NCBI GenBank assembly: GCA_002507565.1
Contig: MOXJ01000014.1
Coordinates: forward strand, 49,601 to 113,600
DNA from: Candidatus Reconcilbacillus cellulovorans
Lineage (GTDB): Bacteria > Bacillota > Bacilli > Paenibacillales > Reconciliibacillaceae
DNA: 64,000 bases
Direction of reading: 5' to 3'
In this document: positions 35,670-44,770 of the stretch, one piece after another
How positions within the stretch are numbered: position 1 is the stretch's first letter
Layout: each line of letters opens with the position of its first letter
Notes under the pieces: model-generated
The model's database searches: none
Told to the model about the DNA's origin: nothing
What the model saw: only the letters and a program-made list of their open reading frames with translations
Translations under genes and position numbers: made by a program

Positions 35670-36816
35670 ATGGGGGCGCCAGCATGTCCGCCAGTACGGC
35701 ATGATCGTCGCGCTGGTGGCGATCGCGGCCTTCTTCCAGATCGTGACCGACGGTCTATTGCTGAAACCGCTCAACGTAACGAACCTGATCCTGCAAAACA
35801 GCTATATTTTGATTCTGGCGATCGGCATGATGCTCGTCATCATCACCGGGCACATCGACCTGTCGGTGGGTTCGGTGGCGGCGTTCGTCGGCGCGGTTTC
35901 CGCGATTTTGATGGTGCATCACGGCGTGCCCGCGTGGCTGGCCTTTGCCGCGTGTCTGGCGCTCGGCGCGCTGATCGGCGCCTGGCAAGGGTTTTGGGTC
36001 GCCTACGTCGGCATACCGTCGTTTATCGTCACGCTCGCAGGGATGCTGCTGTTTCGCGGGCTAACGATGATCGCGCTAGGCGGCCAGTCGATCGCGCCGT
36101 TTCCGAAAACGTTCCAGCGCATCAGCTCCGGTTTTCTTCCCGACTGGTTCGGAGGCGGCTCGATCCATCTTCTAACGATCGCCGTCGGCGTCGCGCTGTC
36201 GCTCGCGCTTGCCGTCGTCGAATGGCGGCGCAGGTTGAAGCAGCTCGCATACGGGCTTGAAGCCGCCCCGCTGTCGCGGATCGCCGCCAAATGGATCGTG
36301 CTCGCCGCCGCGGTCAACGCGTTCGCCTACGTGCTCGCGCTCTATCACGGCATTCCGAACATTCTCGTCGTGCTCGCCGTGTTGATCGCCGCCTATTCGT
36401 TCGTCACCGGCCGAACCGTCGCCGGACGGCACATTTACGCCGTGGGCGGCAACGAGAAAGCTGCGCGGCTGTCCGGCATCAACACGCGGCGCGTCTCATT
36501 CTGGGTGTTCGTCAACATGGGCGTGCTGGCCGCGTTATCCGGCCTCGTGTTCGCCGCACGGCTGAACGCTGCCACGCCGAAAGCCGGCGTCAATTTCGAG
36601 CTGGATGCAATCGCCGCCTGCTTCATCGGCGGCGCTTCGGCCTCCGGCGGCATCGGCACCGTCTGGGGCGCCATCGTTGGCGGTCTCGTCATGGGCGTCA
36701 TGAACAACGGCATGTCGCTCATCGGCCTCGGCATCGACTGGCAACAGGGCATCAAGGGTCTCGTTCTGCTGCTTGCCGTCGCGTTCGACGTCTACAACAA
36801 ACGGAAAGCGGTGTAA
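35653..36816 (+). CDS. xylH: Sugar ABC transporter permease (XylH/GguB-like)
   Basis: 387 residues, about ten membrane helices, CUT2 (BPD_transp_2) family. Family blocks are [21 protein letters not shown], cited for [39 protein letters not shown] and [18 protein letters not shown]. An inserted segment of ~50 residues between helices is a feature of XylH and GguB compared with the shorter RbsC. It ends the sugar operon. Confidence 0.92.
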
Positions 36817-36857
36817 CGGAAGGCGCGCGGCGCCCCGCGCCCGCCGGCCGTCCTCGG

Positions 36858-37429
<572 letters not shown>

Positions 37430-37532
37430 AACCGCGCCTTTTTTGCGGAAAATCGCCTACGGACGGCGCCCGGCCCTTCGGTTATGCTGAAATGAAGGAA
37501 AGCCGCAAACAAACAAGGAGGCGCGGGCGCTT

Positions 37533-38324
37533 ATGCCGAAACGATCCGGAGTCTGGGCTGCCGCGGCGATGGCGTTCGCCGTTTTCGTTCTCGCCGGACT
37601 GCGCATCCTTTCAATACTGACGGACGACCGGGAAAACCGAACGGCCGTCTCGGAAGTCAGGGAAATTTTCACGTCCGCCGTCGCCGAATCCGACGTCACC
37701 GAATCCGCCGTCACCGAATCTGCCGTCGCCGAATCCGGCGCGACCGGCCGGCCGTCGACGATGCCGCAGAACATCCGTTCGCCGCTCGACCGACTGCGCG
37801 ACATCAACCCCGACATCGTCGGCTGGATTCGGATCCCGGGCACTTCTATCGACTACCCGGTCGTCCAGGGCCGCGACAATGCGTTTTACCTCACGCACGA
37901 CGTCAAACGGCAGGAAAACCGAAACGGAAGCATTTTTCTCGACTACCGCAACATCCCCGGCGCGGACCGACATCTGGTCCTCTACGGCCACAACATGAAA
38001 AACGGCACGATGTTCGCCGAACTTTTGCGCTACGAGAGCCGATCGTTCCTCGCGCGCCATCCGGTCGTCGAACTCACCCTCCTCGGTGACCAGACGCGAT
38101 GGGAGATTTTCTCCGTCCATTTCACGGACGTCCGGCATGACTACATCCGGGTCGACTTTACGGGAGACGACGACTTCAAGGCGTTCGTCGACGATCTGGC
38201 ATCCCGCTCCCTACATCCGGCCCGCGTCCGCCCGAACGAAAACGACACGATTTTGACGCTGTCCACCTGCTCGGCCCGGGGAGAAGATTCCCGGTTCGCC
38301 GTCCACGCCCGGCTCCTCCGGTAA
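37533..38324 (+). CDS. Class B sortase
   Basis: 263 residues. Membrane anchor ~8-28, a repetitive linker (AVAESDVTESAVTESAVAES), then the sortase B fold from ~85. It contains DIVGWIRIPGTSIDYPVVQ, the catalytic His in LVLYGHNMKNGTMF, Cys in LTLSTCSA and Arg in SRFAVHARL. SrtB enzymes cleave an NP-(Q/K)-T-x sorting signal and attach the protein to peptidoglycan. The next gene encodes a protein ending in an NPKTG signal, evidently its substrate. AAGGAGG precedes the ATG. Confidence 0.92.
   Translation: MPKRSGVWAAAAMAFAVFVLAGLRILSILTDDRENRTAVSEVREIFTSAVAESDVTESAVTESAVAESGATGRPSTMPQNIRSPLDRLRDINPDIVGWIRIPGTSIDYPVVQGRDNAFYLTHDVKRQENRNGSIFLDYRNIPGADRHLVLYGHNMKNGTMFAELLRYESRSFLARHPVVELTLLGDQTRWEIFSVHFTDVRHDYIRVDFTGDDDFKAFVDDLASRSLHPARVRPNENDTILTLSTCSARGEDSRFAVHARLLR
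37681..37740 (+). repeat. 15-bp tandem repeat inside the sortase gene
   Basis: GAATCCG or GAATCTG recurs at 37686, 37701, 37716 and 37731. Four units encode the Ala/Ser/Glu/Val/Thr linker between membrane anchor and catalytic domain. The period is a multiple of three, so length changes stay in frame. Confidence 0.8.
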
Positions 38325-38369
38325 TGCCCCCGATATCGTAACGTTCCGCATCATTTCCGTAGAAACGCG

Positions 38370-38415
38370 CCTCCCCCGTGCGCCCGTCCGGACTTACCAT
38401 GAAAAACGGGGGAGG
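38370..38415 (+). promoter_or_regulatory. Hairpin sequestering the ribosome-binding site of the sortase substrate
   Basis: CCTCCCCCGT (38370-38379) is perfectly complementary to ACGGGGGAGG (38406-38415), which is the Shine-Dalgarno sequence of the 38430 start. The loop is 26 bases. Translation of the surface protein could be limited by this structure; this is inferred from sequence. Confidence 0.6.
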
Positions 38416-38429
38416 TGACCACATCCGAC

Positions 38430-39191
38430 ATGAACATGAAAACGTTTCGACGTCTGACCGCCGCCGTCGCCGCCTTGCCTCTGGCGTTCGCGTTCGGACT
38501 CGCCGCCCTGGCCGACGGCGACCTCGTTCTCGACAACTACGACCGCAGCGGGCTTACGGACTTCGCCGCATCCGGCGCCAAAGCGGTGTGGAACGGCGGC
38601 AACGCCGGCAAAAGCGCGACCATCGAAAACAACGCGCTGAAGCTGGAATACGCGTCCAAGGGCTGGTTCGGCACGGGCGGCCCGATCGACGCCAGTTCCT
38701 ACAAGTACCTGAAGATCCGGATCAAGGGCGCCAAAGGCGGCGAAGGCGCGGATTTCGACCTGAATTACGCCGTCGGCGAGACGGTCAAGACGACCGGCAA
38801 AGCGTTCGCCGACCTGCTGACCGCGCCGGGGAAGAAAATACCCGCCGTCACCACGGAATATCAGGACATCCTGATCGATCTTGAAGCGAACGGCATCGAC
38901 AAAGGGATTCAGGCCGTGCACCTGAATTTCCACGACGGCGTAAGCGGCACGATCTGGATCGACGAAATTTCGTTCACGAACGCCGTGCAGGCGGCCGGTT
39001 CGGCCGGGGCGACCGCCGTGGGCGGTTCGGACGGCGCGGATGCGTCGGCCGGATCGCCGGGTGCGACCGCGGAGCCGAACCCGAAGACCGGCGACCCGAC
39101 GGATATCCGCCTGTATATCGGTTTGGCGGCGGTGTCGGGGACGGCCGCGATATGGCTGACGGTCAGGGCGGTTCGGCGGCAACACAGCTGA
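38430..39191 (+). CDS. Secreted surface protein with NPKTG sortase B sorting signal
   Basis: 253 residues from ATG 38430, eleven bases after GGGGGAGGTGA. Signal peptide ~1-30 ending ALADG. Residues ~32-190 form one beta-rich domain (LVLDNYDRSGLTDF...IWIDEISFTN) that looks like a CBM11- or galactose-binding-like jelly roll. A Gly/Ala/Ser linker follows, then the sorting signal: NPKTGDPTD, a hydrophobic helix (IGLAAVSGTAAIWLTV) and RAVRRQHS. The sortase gene 105 bases upstream is the natural partner. The ligand of the jelly roll is unknown; a carbohydrate is likely. Confidence 0.82.
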   Translation: MNMKTFRRLTAAVAALPLAFAFGLAALADGDLVLDNYDRSGLTDFAASGAKAVWNGGNAGKSATIENNALKLEYASKGWFGTGGPIDASSYKYLKIRIKGAKGGEGADFDLNYAVGETVKTTGKAFADLLTAPGKKIPAVTTEYQDILIDLEANGIDKGIQAVHLNFHDGVSGTIWIDEISFTNAVQAAGSAGATAVGGSDGADASAGSPGATAEPNPKTGDPTDIRLYIGLAAVSGTAAIWLTVRAVRRQHS

Positions 39192-39196
39192 TTCCG

Positions 39197-39226
39197 CAAA
39201 GAGCCGGTGGTTCCACTGGCTCTTTG
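39197..39226 (+). promoter_or_regulatory. Intercistronic stem-loop
   Basis: CAAAGAGCC (39197-39205) pairs with GGCTCTTTG (39218-39226); four more pairs including one G-U extend the stem. There is no T-run behind it, so mRNA processing or stability is more likely than termination. Confidence 0.55.
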
Positions 39227-39247
39227 CCGTTGGAGGAGGCTTTTTGC

Positions 39248-41992
39248 ATGAATCGAAGACGAAGGATATGGATATGGACGGCGGCGATATCCGTTGCGGT
39301 AGCGGCGATCGGAGCTATTCTCGTTTATTTGCGGTTCGGAGGGGTCCGTCCGGTGACTTTTACAGAAAAAGACGGTCTGCTGCTCGTGCGCAATGACGAT
39401 TATGAAGCGGCGTTCGACGCGACGAACGGGGCTTTCGTGTCCCTGAAAGACCGGAAAACCGGTGAAACTCTTTCCACCGGCAACCGGGACGGCCACCTCT
39501 GGTGGGCGATTCTGGACGACCGATCGTCCCTGAACAGCCGCGCGTCGAGGTCGTTTTCCTATGAATGGCGTCCGTCGAGCCGGGAACTGAAACTCCGTTA
39601 CGACGGCCCGCTGAAAGTGGACGTCACCGCGACGTTTTCAAAGGAAAACCGCTTTACCTTGCAAGCCGTCGTCCGGAATACGTCCGACAAAACCGTCGAG
39701 TCGTTCCGCTTCCCCTACGAACTCAACCTGCCGACAGACCGGATCCGCGACGCGCTCCTGCCGATGTTGCCGGGGGTGAAGCTGAACGACCGGTTTTTCA
39801 AGGACCAGAATTCATTCGAAGATCAGTACCCCGGCGTTCTGTTCGCGTCTTACGTGGCGGTCCGCACGACGGGAGGAAGTCTTGCGATTTACGATATCCG
39901 CGAATCCTCGGTCAAACCGGTCGTCCTCGGGTTCAAGAACCAGATCGATCAGGCGGGCGCCACGGGCATCGTGCGCGACTACAAGACGTGGATCGCGCCG
40001 CAAGAGCAATGGACTTCGCCGCGCATCGTCGTGCAGGTCGGCGGAGACTACGCGCAGTCGATCGAGCGCTACCGGACGGACAACGGCATCGACCGGTACC
40101 GGTCGCTGGCCGACAAACTGGGCGACCGGAAGGACGAATTTTTCGCGTCGCCGTTTTTCAAGCTCGACGTAGCCGCCGCCCGAAGCGACTGGACGACGCT
40201 GAAAAGCAAATGGCTGGACCGGCTGCGGCACACCGGCGTCATCCACCTGGTCGCGTTTCAGCCGGGCGGCCACGACGAAAACTATCCCGACTTTTTGCCT
40301 CCCGATCCCCGCTGGGGAACGGAAAACGACTTCAGGCAGTTCATCGCCTACGCGCGGGAAAAAGGAAATCTGGTCGTTCCGTACACGAATTTTTCCTGGT
40401 GGGGCGTCAACGCGCCGACGCTCCGCAACCTGCCGGGCGGCGTGAAACTCGAGGACATCGTCGTCAGGCGCAAAAACGGTGACCTCATCAAGGAAGATTA
40501 CGGCCCGCACAGCGGATACGTCGTCAATCCCGGCGACCCGTTCGTGCGGACCCGCATCGCCGAAGAACACCGCCGGCTGCTCGACGCGGGAGTCGACGGC
40601 ATTTTCGAGGACCAGTGGGGCATCCGCAACACGCCCTATGTGTTCGGCGGCGTCGTCCCGGCGGGCACCGATCCGTCCAACGCCTATATCGAAGCTTTGC
40701 GGCAATACGCGGATTCGATCCGCCATCCGATGTACGTCGAGGACGGCTTCGACGTTCTAGCCGACGACGCGGCCGGTTTCATGGGCTCGGTCCTGCTCTG
40801 GAACCAGCTCGGTTACCGCCCCAAAACCGCCGCCTATACGTCGTACTACCCGATGATGGGCATGCTGGCGCGGGACAAAGTCATGCAGTTCCAACACAAC
40901 CTGGCGAAAGAAACGATGACGATGAGCCGCGACGTCCTCCGGTGGAACCTCGCCATGGGCTACCACTTAAGCGCCGATCTGACCAGAGGCACGGACAACC
41001 CGTGGATCGACGTCGTCGGCGTTTTCCAGAAGCATGTCCTGGCGGCTTATGCGGACCGTCGGATCGTCGGCTTCGAGGAACCGGAACCGAACCGGACCGT
41101 CACCCGTATCGGCGACATGGAAATTACGGCCAACTGGGACGATCAAAACCCTCTGGCGCTGGACGACCTGTTCACGCTCGCGCCCGGCGGCGTACAGACG
41201 GTCTCCCGCGACGGCCGCATTCGGGCCGGCGTCTACACCGTCTACAACGGCCGACCGCTCGACGGCGAAAACCATATTTTGGCGGAAATCCGCGAACGCA
41301 AAGCCGTCGCTGTGTACCAGCCCTACGGCGACGATACGACTTTGGCCGTCCGCAAAGAAAAAGGCTGGAAACACGCCGTCGCCGCCGCCTACCGGTACGA
41401 CGGCGGCAAGATCGCCGACTTGCCGGTGCGGGAAGAAGGCGACTGGATTGTGTTCGACTATATCACGGACATCAACGGCCAAAAAACCGGCTATGTCCTG
41501 TTGACTCCGTCCGATACGCCGAGCACCGTCGGCGACGTCCCGTTCAAGAAAAGAGCGCCGATGAAAAACCTGGCGCTCGGCCGGGACGTCCGTTCGACCT
41601 CCGACACCTCGAAGGATTATCCCGCCGCCAAAGCGGTCGACGGCGATCCGTACACGTACTGGGAAAGCGTCAACCGGCGCTTCCCGCAATCGCTCACGGT
41701 CGACCTCGGAGAAGCGCGGGACATCAACCTCATCCGCCTGAAACTGCCGCCGATGGAAGCCTGGCAGGCGCGCGATCAGGAAATCGAGGTGCTCGCAAGC
41801 GACGACGGCGAACAATTCCGGACGTTGCTTGCGCCGCGGAACTACCGGTTCGATCCGAACGCCTCGAACGAAGTCGACATCCCGCTTCCCGCCGTCGTCC
41901 GAACCCGGTACGTGCGGCTGACGGTGACGAACAACACCGGCTGGCCGGCGGCGCAGATCGCCGAGCTGGAAGTGTACTTCAAGTCGGAGTAA
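39248..41992 (+). CDS. Membrane-anchored glycoside-hydrolase-like protein with C-terminal F5/8 type C domain
   Basis: 914 residues. An N-terminal anchor (~7-27, after RRRR) is followed by an extracellular beta-sandwich (~40-280) and a TIM-barrel-like region (~290-640) with LLDAGVDGIFEDQWGIRN and MYVEDGFDVLAD, whose acidic residues are candidate catalysts. A beta domain follows, then a discoidin/F5-8C (CBM32-like) domain at ~780-912 (KAVDGDPYTYWES, LTVDLGEARDINLIRL, RYVRLTVTNNTGW). I take it as a glycosidase of the DUF6259-like group; the sugar is unknown. ATG 39248 follows GGAGGAGG. A terminator lies at 42007. With the preceding sortase and NPKTG protein it forms a surface-carbohydrate cluster. 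Confidence 0.75.
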   Translation: MNRRRRIWIWTAAISVAVAAIGAILVYLRFGGVRPVTFTEKDGLLLVRNDDYEAAFDATNGAFVSLKDRKTGETLSTGNRDGHLWWAILDDRSSLNSRASRSFSYEWRPSSRELKLRYDGPLKVDVTATFSKENRFTLQAVVRNTSDKTVESFRFPYELNLPTDRIRDALLPMLPGVKLNDRFFKDQNSFEDQYPGVLFASYVAVRTTGGSLAIYDIRESSVKPVVLGFKNQIDQAGATGIVRDYKTWIAPQEQWTSPRIVVQVGGDYAQSIERYRTDNGIDRYRSLADKLGDRKDEFFASPFFKLDVAAARSDWTTLKSKWLDRLRHTGVIHLVAFQPGGHDENYPDFLPPDPRWGTENDFRQFIAYAREKGNLVVPYTNFSWWGVNAPTLRNLPGGVKLEDIVVRRKNGDLIKEDYGPHSGYVVNPGDPFVRTRIAEEHRRLLDAGVDGIFEDQWGIRNTPYVFGGVVPAGTDPSNAYIEALRQYADSIRHPMYVEDGFDVLADDAAGFMGSVLLWNQLGYRPKTAAYTSYYPMMGMLARDKVMQFQHNLAKETMTMSRDVLRWNLAMGYHLSADLTRGTDNPWIDVVGVFQKHVLAAYADRRIVGFEEPEPNRTVTRIGDMEITANWDDQNPLALDDLFTLAPGGVQTVSRDGRIRAGVYTVYNGRPLDGENHILAEIRERKAVAVYQPYGDDTTLAVRKEKGWKHAVAAAYRYDGGKIADLPVREEGDWIVFDYITDINGQKTGYVLLTPSDTPSTVGDVPFKKRAPMKNLALGRDVRSTSDTSKDYPAAKAVDGDPYTYWESVNRRFPQSLTVDLGEARDINLIRLKLPPMEAWQARDQEIEVLASDDGEQFRTLLAPRNYRFDPNASNEVDIPLPAVVRTRYVRLTVTNNTGWPAAQIAELEVYFKSE

Positions 41993-42006
41993 CGAACGAC
42001 CCAACA

Positions 42007-42046
42007 TCCGGCGACCGGAGAAAAACGGTCGCTGGATCTTTTTTTC
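42007..42046 (+). terminator. Rho-independent terminator
   Basis: TCCGGCGACCG (42007-42017) pairs with CGGTCGCTGGA (42026-42036, one G-U), followed by TCTTTTTTT. Confidence 0.85.
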
Positions 42047-42145
42047 GGAATAACTCTTTCAAGTTATCGTCTTTCCAGTGTATGATTATATTTAAACGGT
42101 GATGTAGATAAATCCCGACCGATAACGAAGGAAGCGGATCAACCG

Positions 42146-43936
42146 ATGACAGAACTGATACCTCTGATGATCGAACGAATGGGTTTGATCGTCGTAATGG
42201 CTTTCATTGCAACGCGATTGAAATCGTTCCGCCGCATCGTCCGAAGAGAAAACATCGGAAGAAGCCGATGGCTCCTCGTGTTGATGTTCGGCCTGTTCGG
42301 CATCGTCAGCACGTATACCGGCGTGGAAGTCAGCACGAGTCGCGTGGTTCACGGCGACTGGATTAGCCGGATCGAACCGGACAACGCCATCGCCAATACG
42401 CGGAATCTGAGCGTCGTCGTAGGCGGTATTCTGGGAGGGCCGGCAGTCGGCCTCGGCATCGGCCTGATCGCCGGCGGACATCGTTATCTGCTCGGCGGGT
42501 TCACCGGATTCGCATGCGCTCTTTCGACGGCGGCGGGCGGACTCATTGCGGGCATTGCCGGAAGAAGAAACCGGCATACCGGAGAAGTCCGCCCCTTGTT
42601 CGCCGCGAGTATCAGCCTCATGGTCGAAACGTTGCAGATGGCGCTGATTCTGCTGTTCGCGCGGCCGTTTTCTGACGCGGTTCAGCTGGTTCGTCTGATC
42701 GGTTTGCCGATGATTGCTGTCAACGCGGTCGGAGTCTGGATCTTTATGCTGATTCTGAAATCGGTGCTACAGGAAGAGGAACGTACGAAGGCATTGCAGA
42801 CCCACAAAGCTTTTTCCATCGCGGAACAGACGTTGCCCTACTTCCGAAAAGGGTTGAAGCCCGAGTCCTGCGAACAGGTGGCAGAAATCATTTATCGGAT
42901 GATCGGAGCGGACGCCGTTTCGATCACCGATCGCGATCGGGTACTGGCGCACATCGGAGCAGGCGGAGTCCACCATCTCCCGAAAAACGGCTCTTTGTCG
43001 GATTTGACGCGGCGCACACTGGAAAACGGTCGGATTCTCGTCGCCCGTTCGTCCGAAGAAATCGGTTGCCGACACGCGGCATGCCCGCTGCGGGCGGCTA
43101 TCGCTCTTCCGCTTACCGTGCGGTCGCAAACGGTCGGAACCTTAAAATTGGGATTTACGGATCCCAAAAGACTAGGGTCGGTGGAAACCGAACTCGCGGA
43201 AGGACTGGCCAAACTGTTTTCCGTCCAGTTGGAGCTGGCGGCCGCGGAAAACGAGATGCGGTTGTTGAAGGACGCTGAAATTAAAGCACTGCAGGCTCAG
43301 GTGCATCCTCATTTTTTGTTTAACGCAATCCAGACGATCGCCGCCGTAACACGTCAGGATGCCGAACGCGCACGGCATCTTCTGATCCAGCTCGGCGTTT
43401 TTTTCCGCAACAATTTGCAGGGCACTCGCGAGACGTTGGTGCCTCTTACGCAGGAAATCGGTCACGTAGAAGCGTTTCTGGCGATCGAAGAAGCCCGATT
43501 CCCCGGCAAATTCCGCTTTGAATGCGAACTGACGCCCGGTGCGGAAAAGGCGTTGGTGCCGCCGTTCACGCTTCAACCGCTGGTTGAAAACGCTGTCAAG
43601 CATGGACTTCGGCATGTCCGCTCCGGAGGTGTCATCCGGTTGGAAGCGATGCGTCGTTCCGGTCGGCTCGTACTCCTCGTTCACGACAATGGAACGGGAA
43701 TGCCGCCCGAAACACTCTCCCGACTGGGCAAAACCGCCGTTTGGTCCACTCATGGCACGGGAACCGCGCTGGAGACGATTCGCGCACGCCTGATCGGCCT
43801 GTTCGGTGACCAGAGCGACTTTGCGGTAACAAGCCGGGAAAACGAAGGAACAACGGTTTGCATCCAAATTCCATGGATTCAAACCGAAAAGGAGGAAAGT
43901 ATAAGTGAAATGGAAAGCGTATATCGTAGAAGATGA
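42146..43936 (+). CDS. LytS/BtsS-type sensor histidine kinase
   Basis: 596 residues. An N-terminal 5TM receptor module (5TM-5TMR_LYT, ~1-210) contains NTRNLSVVVGGILGGPAVGL. It is followed by a GAF-like domain (~230-365), the His_kinase segment with HPHFLFNAIQTIAAV and an ATPase domain with LVENAVKHGLRHV and DNGTGMP. LytS proteins of this kind sense pyruvate in E. coli (BtsS) and B. subtilis (LytS for PftAB). It overlaps the LytTR regulator gene by 32 bases and lies upstream of a CstA-family transporter, so pyruvate sensing is a reasonable inference. Confidence 0.9.
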   Translation: MTELIPLMIERMGLIVVMAFIATRLKSFRRIVRRENIGRSRWLLVLMFGLFGIVSTYTGVEVSTSRVVHGDWISRIEPDNAIANTRNLSVVVGGILGGPAVGLGIGLIAGGHRYLLGGFTGFACALSTAAGGLIAGIAGRRNRHTGEVRPLFAASISLMVETLQMALILLFARPFSDAVQLVRLIGLPMIAVNAVGVWIFMLILKSVLQEEERTKALQTHKAFSIAEQTLPYFRKGLKPESCEQVAEIIYRMIGADAVSITDRDRVLAHIGAGGVHHLPKNGSLSDLTRRTLENGRILVARSSEEIGCRHAACPLRAAIALPLTVRSQTVGTLKLGFTDPKRLGSVETELAEGLAKLFSVQLELAAAENEMRLLKDAEIKALQAQVHPHFLFNAIQTIAAVTRQDAERARHLLIQLGVFFRNNLQGTRETLVPLTQEIGHVEAFLAIEEARFPGKFRFECELTPGAEKALVPPFTLQPLVENAVKHGLRHVRSGGVIRLEAMRRSGRLVLLVHDNGTGMPPETLSRLGKTAVWSTHGTGTALETIRARLIGLFGDQSDFAVTSRENEGTTVCIQIPWIQTEKEESISEMESVYRRR

Positions 43937-44615
43937 ACCGTTGACGCGCGATGAATTGACCTATTTGTTGCGCCGCACCGGCGATGTGGAAGTGGTGGGA
44001 GAATCGGACCGGCTTGTTCCGGCGTTTGCCGACATCCAGACTCTTCAGCCGGACGTCGTGTTTCTGGACATTCAGCTTTCCGAAGGCAACGGCCTGGAAC
44101 TCGCCCGAAAGCTGCTTCATGTCGAAAAACCCCCGGCAGTCGCATTTGTCACGGCCTACGACGAGCACGCTCTCGAAGCCTTCGGCGTCGACGCGCTGGA
44201 TTACGTGCTGAAACCGTTCGACGAGCCGCGCATTCGCCGAACGATTAATAAGCTGAATAAATGGAAATATAAGTCGTGTTTTTTTCAAAAGGAAAAACTC
44301 GCGCTGCCGATCGACGATCGGATCGTGCTGATCGATTTGAAAGACCTGCTCTTCGTCTGGGCAGAAGAAGGACAAGTGGGCTGCCGGACAGTCCGCGGAG
44401 AATATCGGACCGGCGGAACGCTCGCGGAACTCGAACGCAGACTCAGTCGGGAACCGTTCATGCGCGTGCATCGCAGTTATATCGTCAATCTTGACGAAGT
44501 CGCGGAAATCGAACCCTGGTTTAACGGTACGTATCATTTAAGAATGACGGACGGCTCCCGAATACCGGTCAGTCGAACCTTCGCCAAAAACGTTCGGCAA
44601 GCGCTCGGCTTCTGA
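43905..44615 (+). CDS. LytTR-family response regulator (BtsR/LytT-like)
   Basis: 236 residues from GTG 43905 behind AAAGGAGG. The receiver has AYIVEDEPLTRDEL, the phospho-Asp in VVFLDIQLSEGNG and DYVLKPFDE. The LytTR DNA-binding domain (~135-236) contains the family blocks FMRVHRSYIVNLD and LRMTDGSRIPVSR. These regulators bind pairs of ~9-bp direct repeats one or two helical turns apart. Exactly such a pair (CGTTTCG, 21-bp period) is found 36 bases downstream of this gene, before cstA. Confidence 0.93.
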   Translation: MKWKAYIVEDEPLTRDELTYLLRRTGDVEVVGESDRLVPAFADIQTLQPDVVFLDIQLSEGNGLELARKLLHVEKPPAVAFVTAYDEHALEAFGVDALDYVLKPFDEPRIRRTINKLNKWKYKSCFFQKEKLALPIDDRIVLIDLKDLLFVWAEEGQVGCRTVRGEYRTGGTLAELERRLSREPFMRVHRSYIVNLDEVAEIEPWFNGTYHLRMTDGSRIPVSRTFAKNVRQALGF

Positions 44616-44650
44616 TCCGATACTTTGGAACGTTGATCCCTCTTTCGTTG

Positions 44651-44678
44651 CGTTTCGGCGCCGAAAATCGACGTTTCG
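44651..44678 (+). promoter_or_regulatory. Direct repeats upstream of cstA, candidate LytTR binding sites
   Basis: CGTTTCG occurs at 44651-44657 and 44672-44678, 21 bp apart, two helical turns as in AgrA and BtsR sites. They end about 10 bp before the -35 region of the cstA promoter. Confidence 0.5.
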
Positions 44679-44688
44679 TCCTGAAAAC

Positions 44689-44717
44689 CATGCGCAATCG
44701 CTTACATTTGCTAGAAT
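44689..44717 (+). promoter_or_regulatory. cstA promoter with weak -35
   Basis: TAGAAT at 44712-44717 is a good -10; at 17-base spacing the -35 position holds CATGCG, a poor match. This fits a promoter that needs an activator bound at the adjacent direct repeats. Confidence 0.45.
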
Positions 44718-44770
44718 GAAAAGCGAAATAACGAAGCCCAGTCTTGCGAAACCCAAACGGAGGGATCAAC

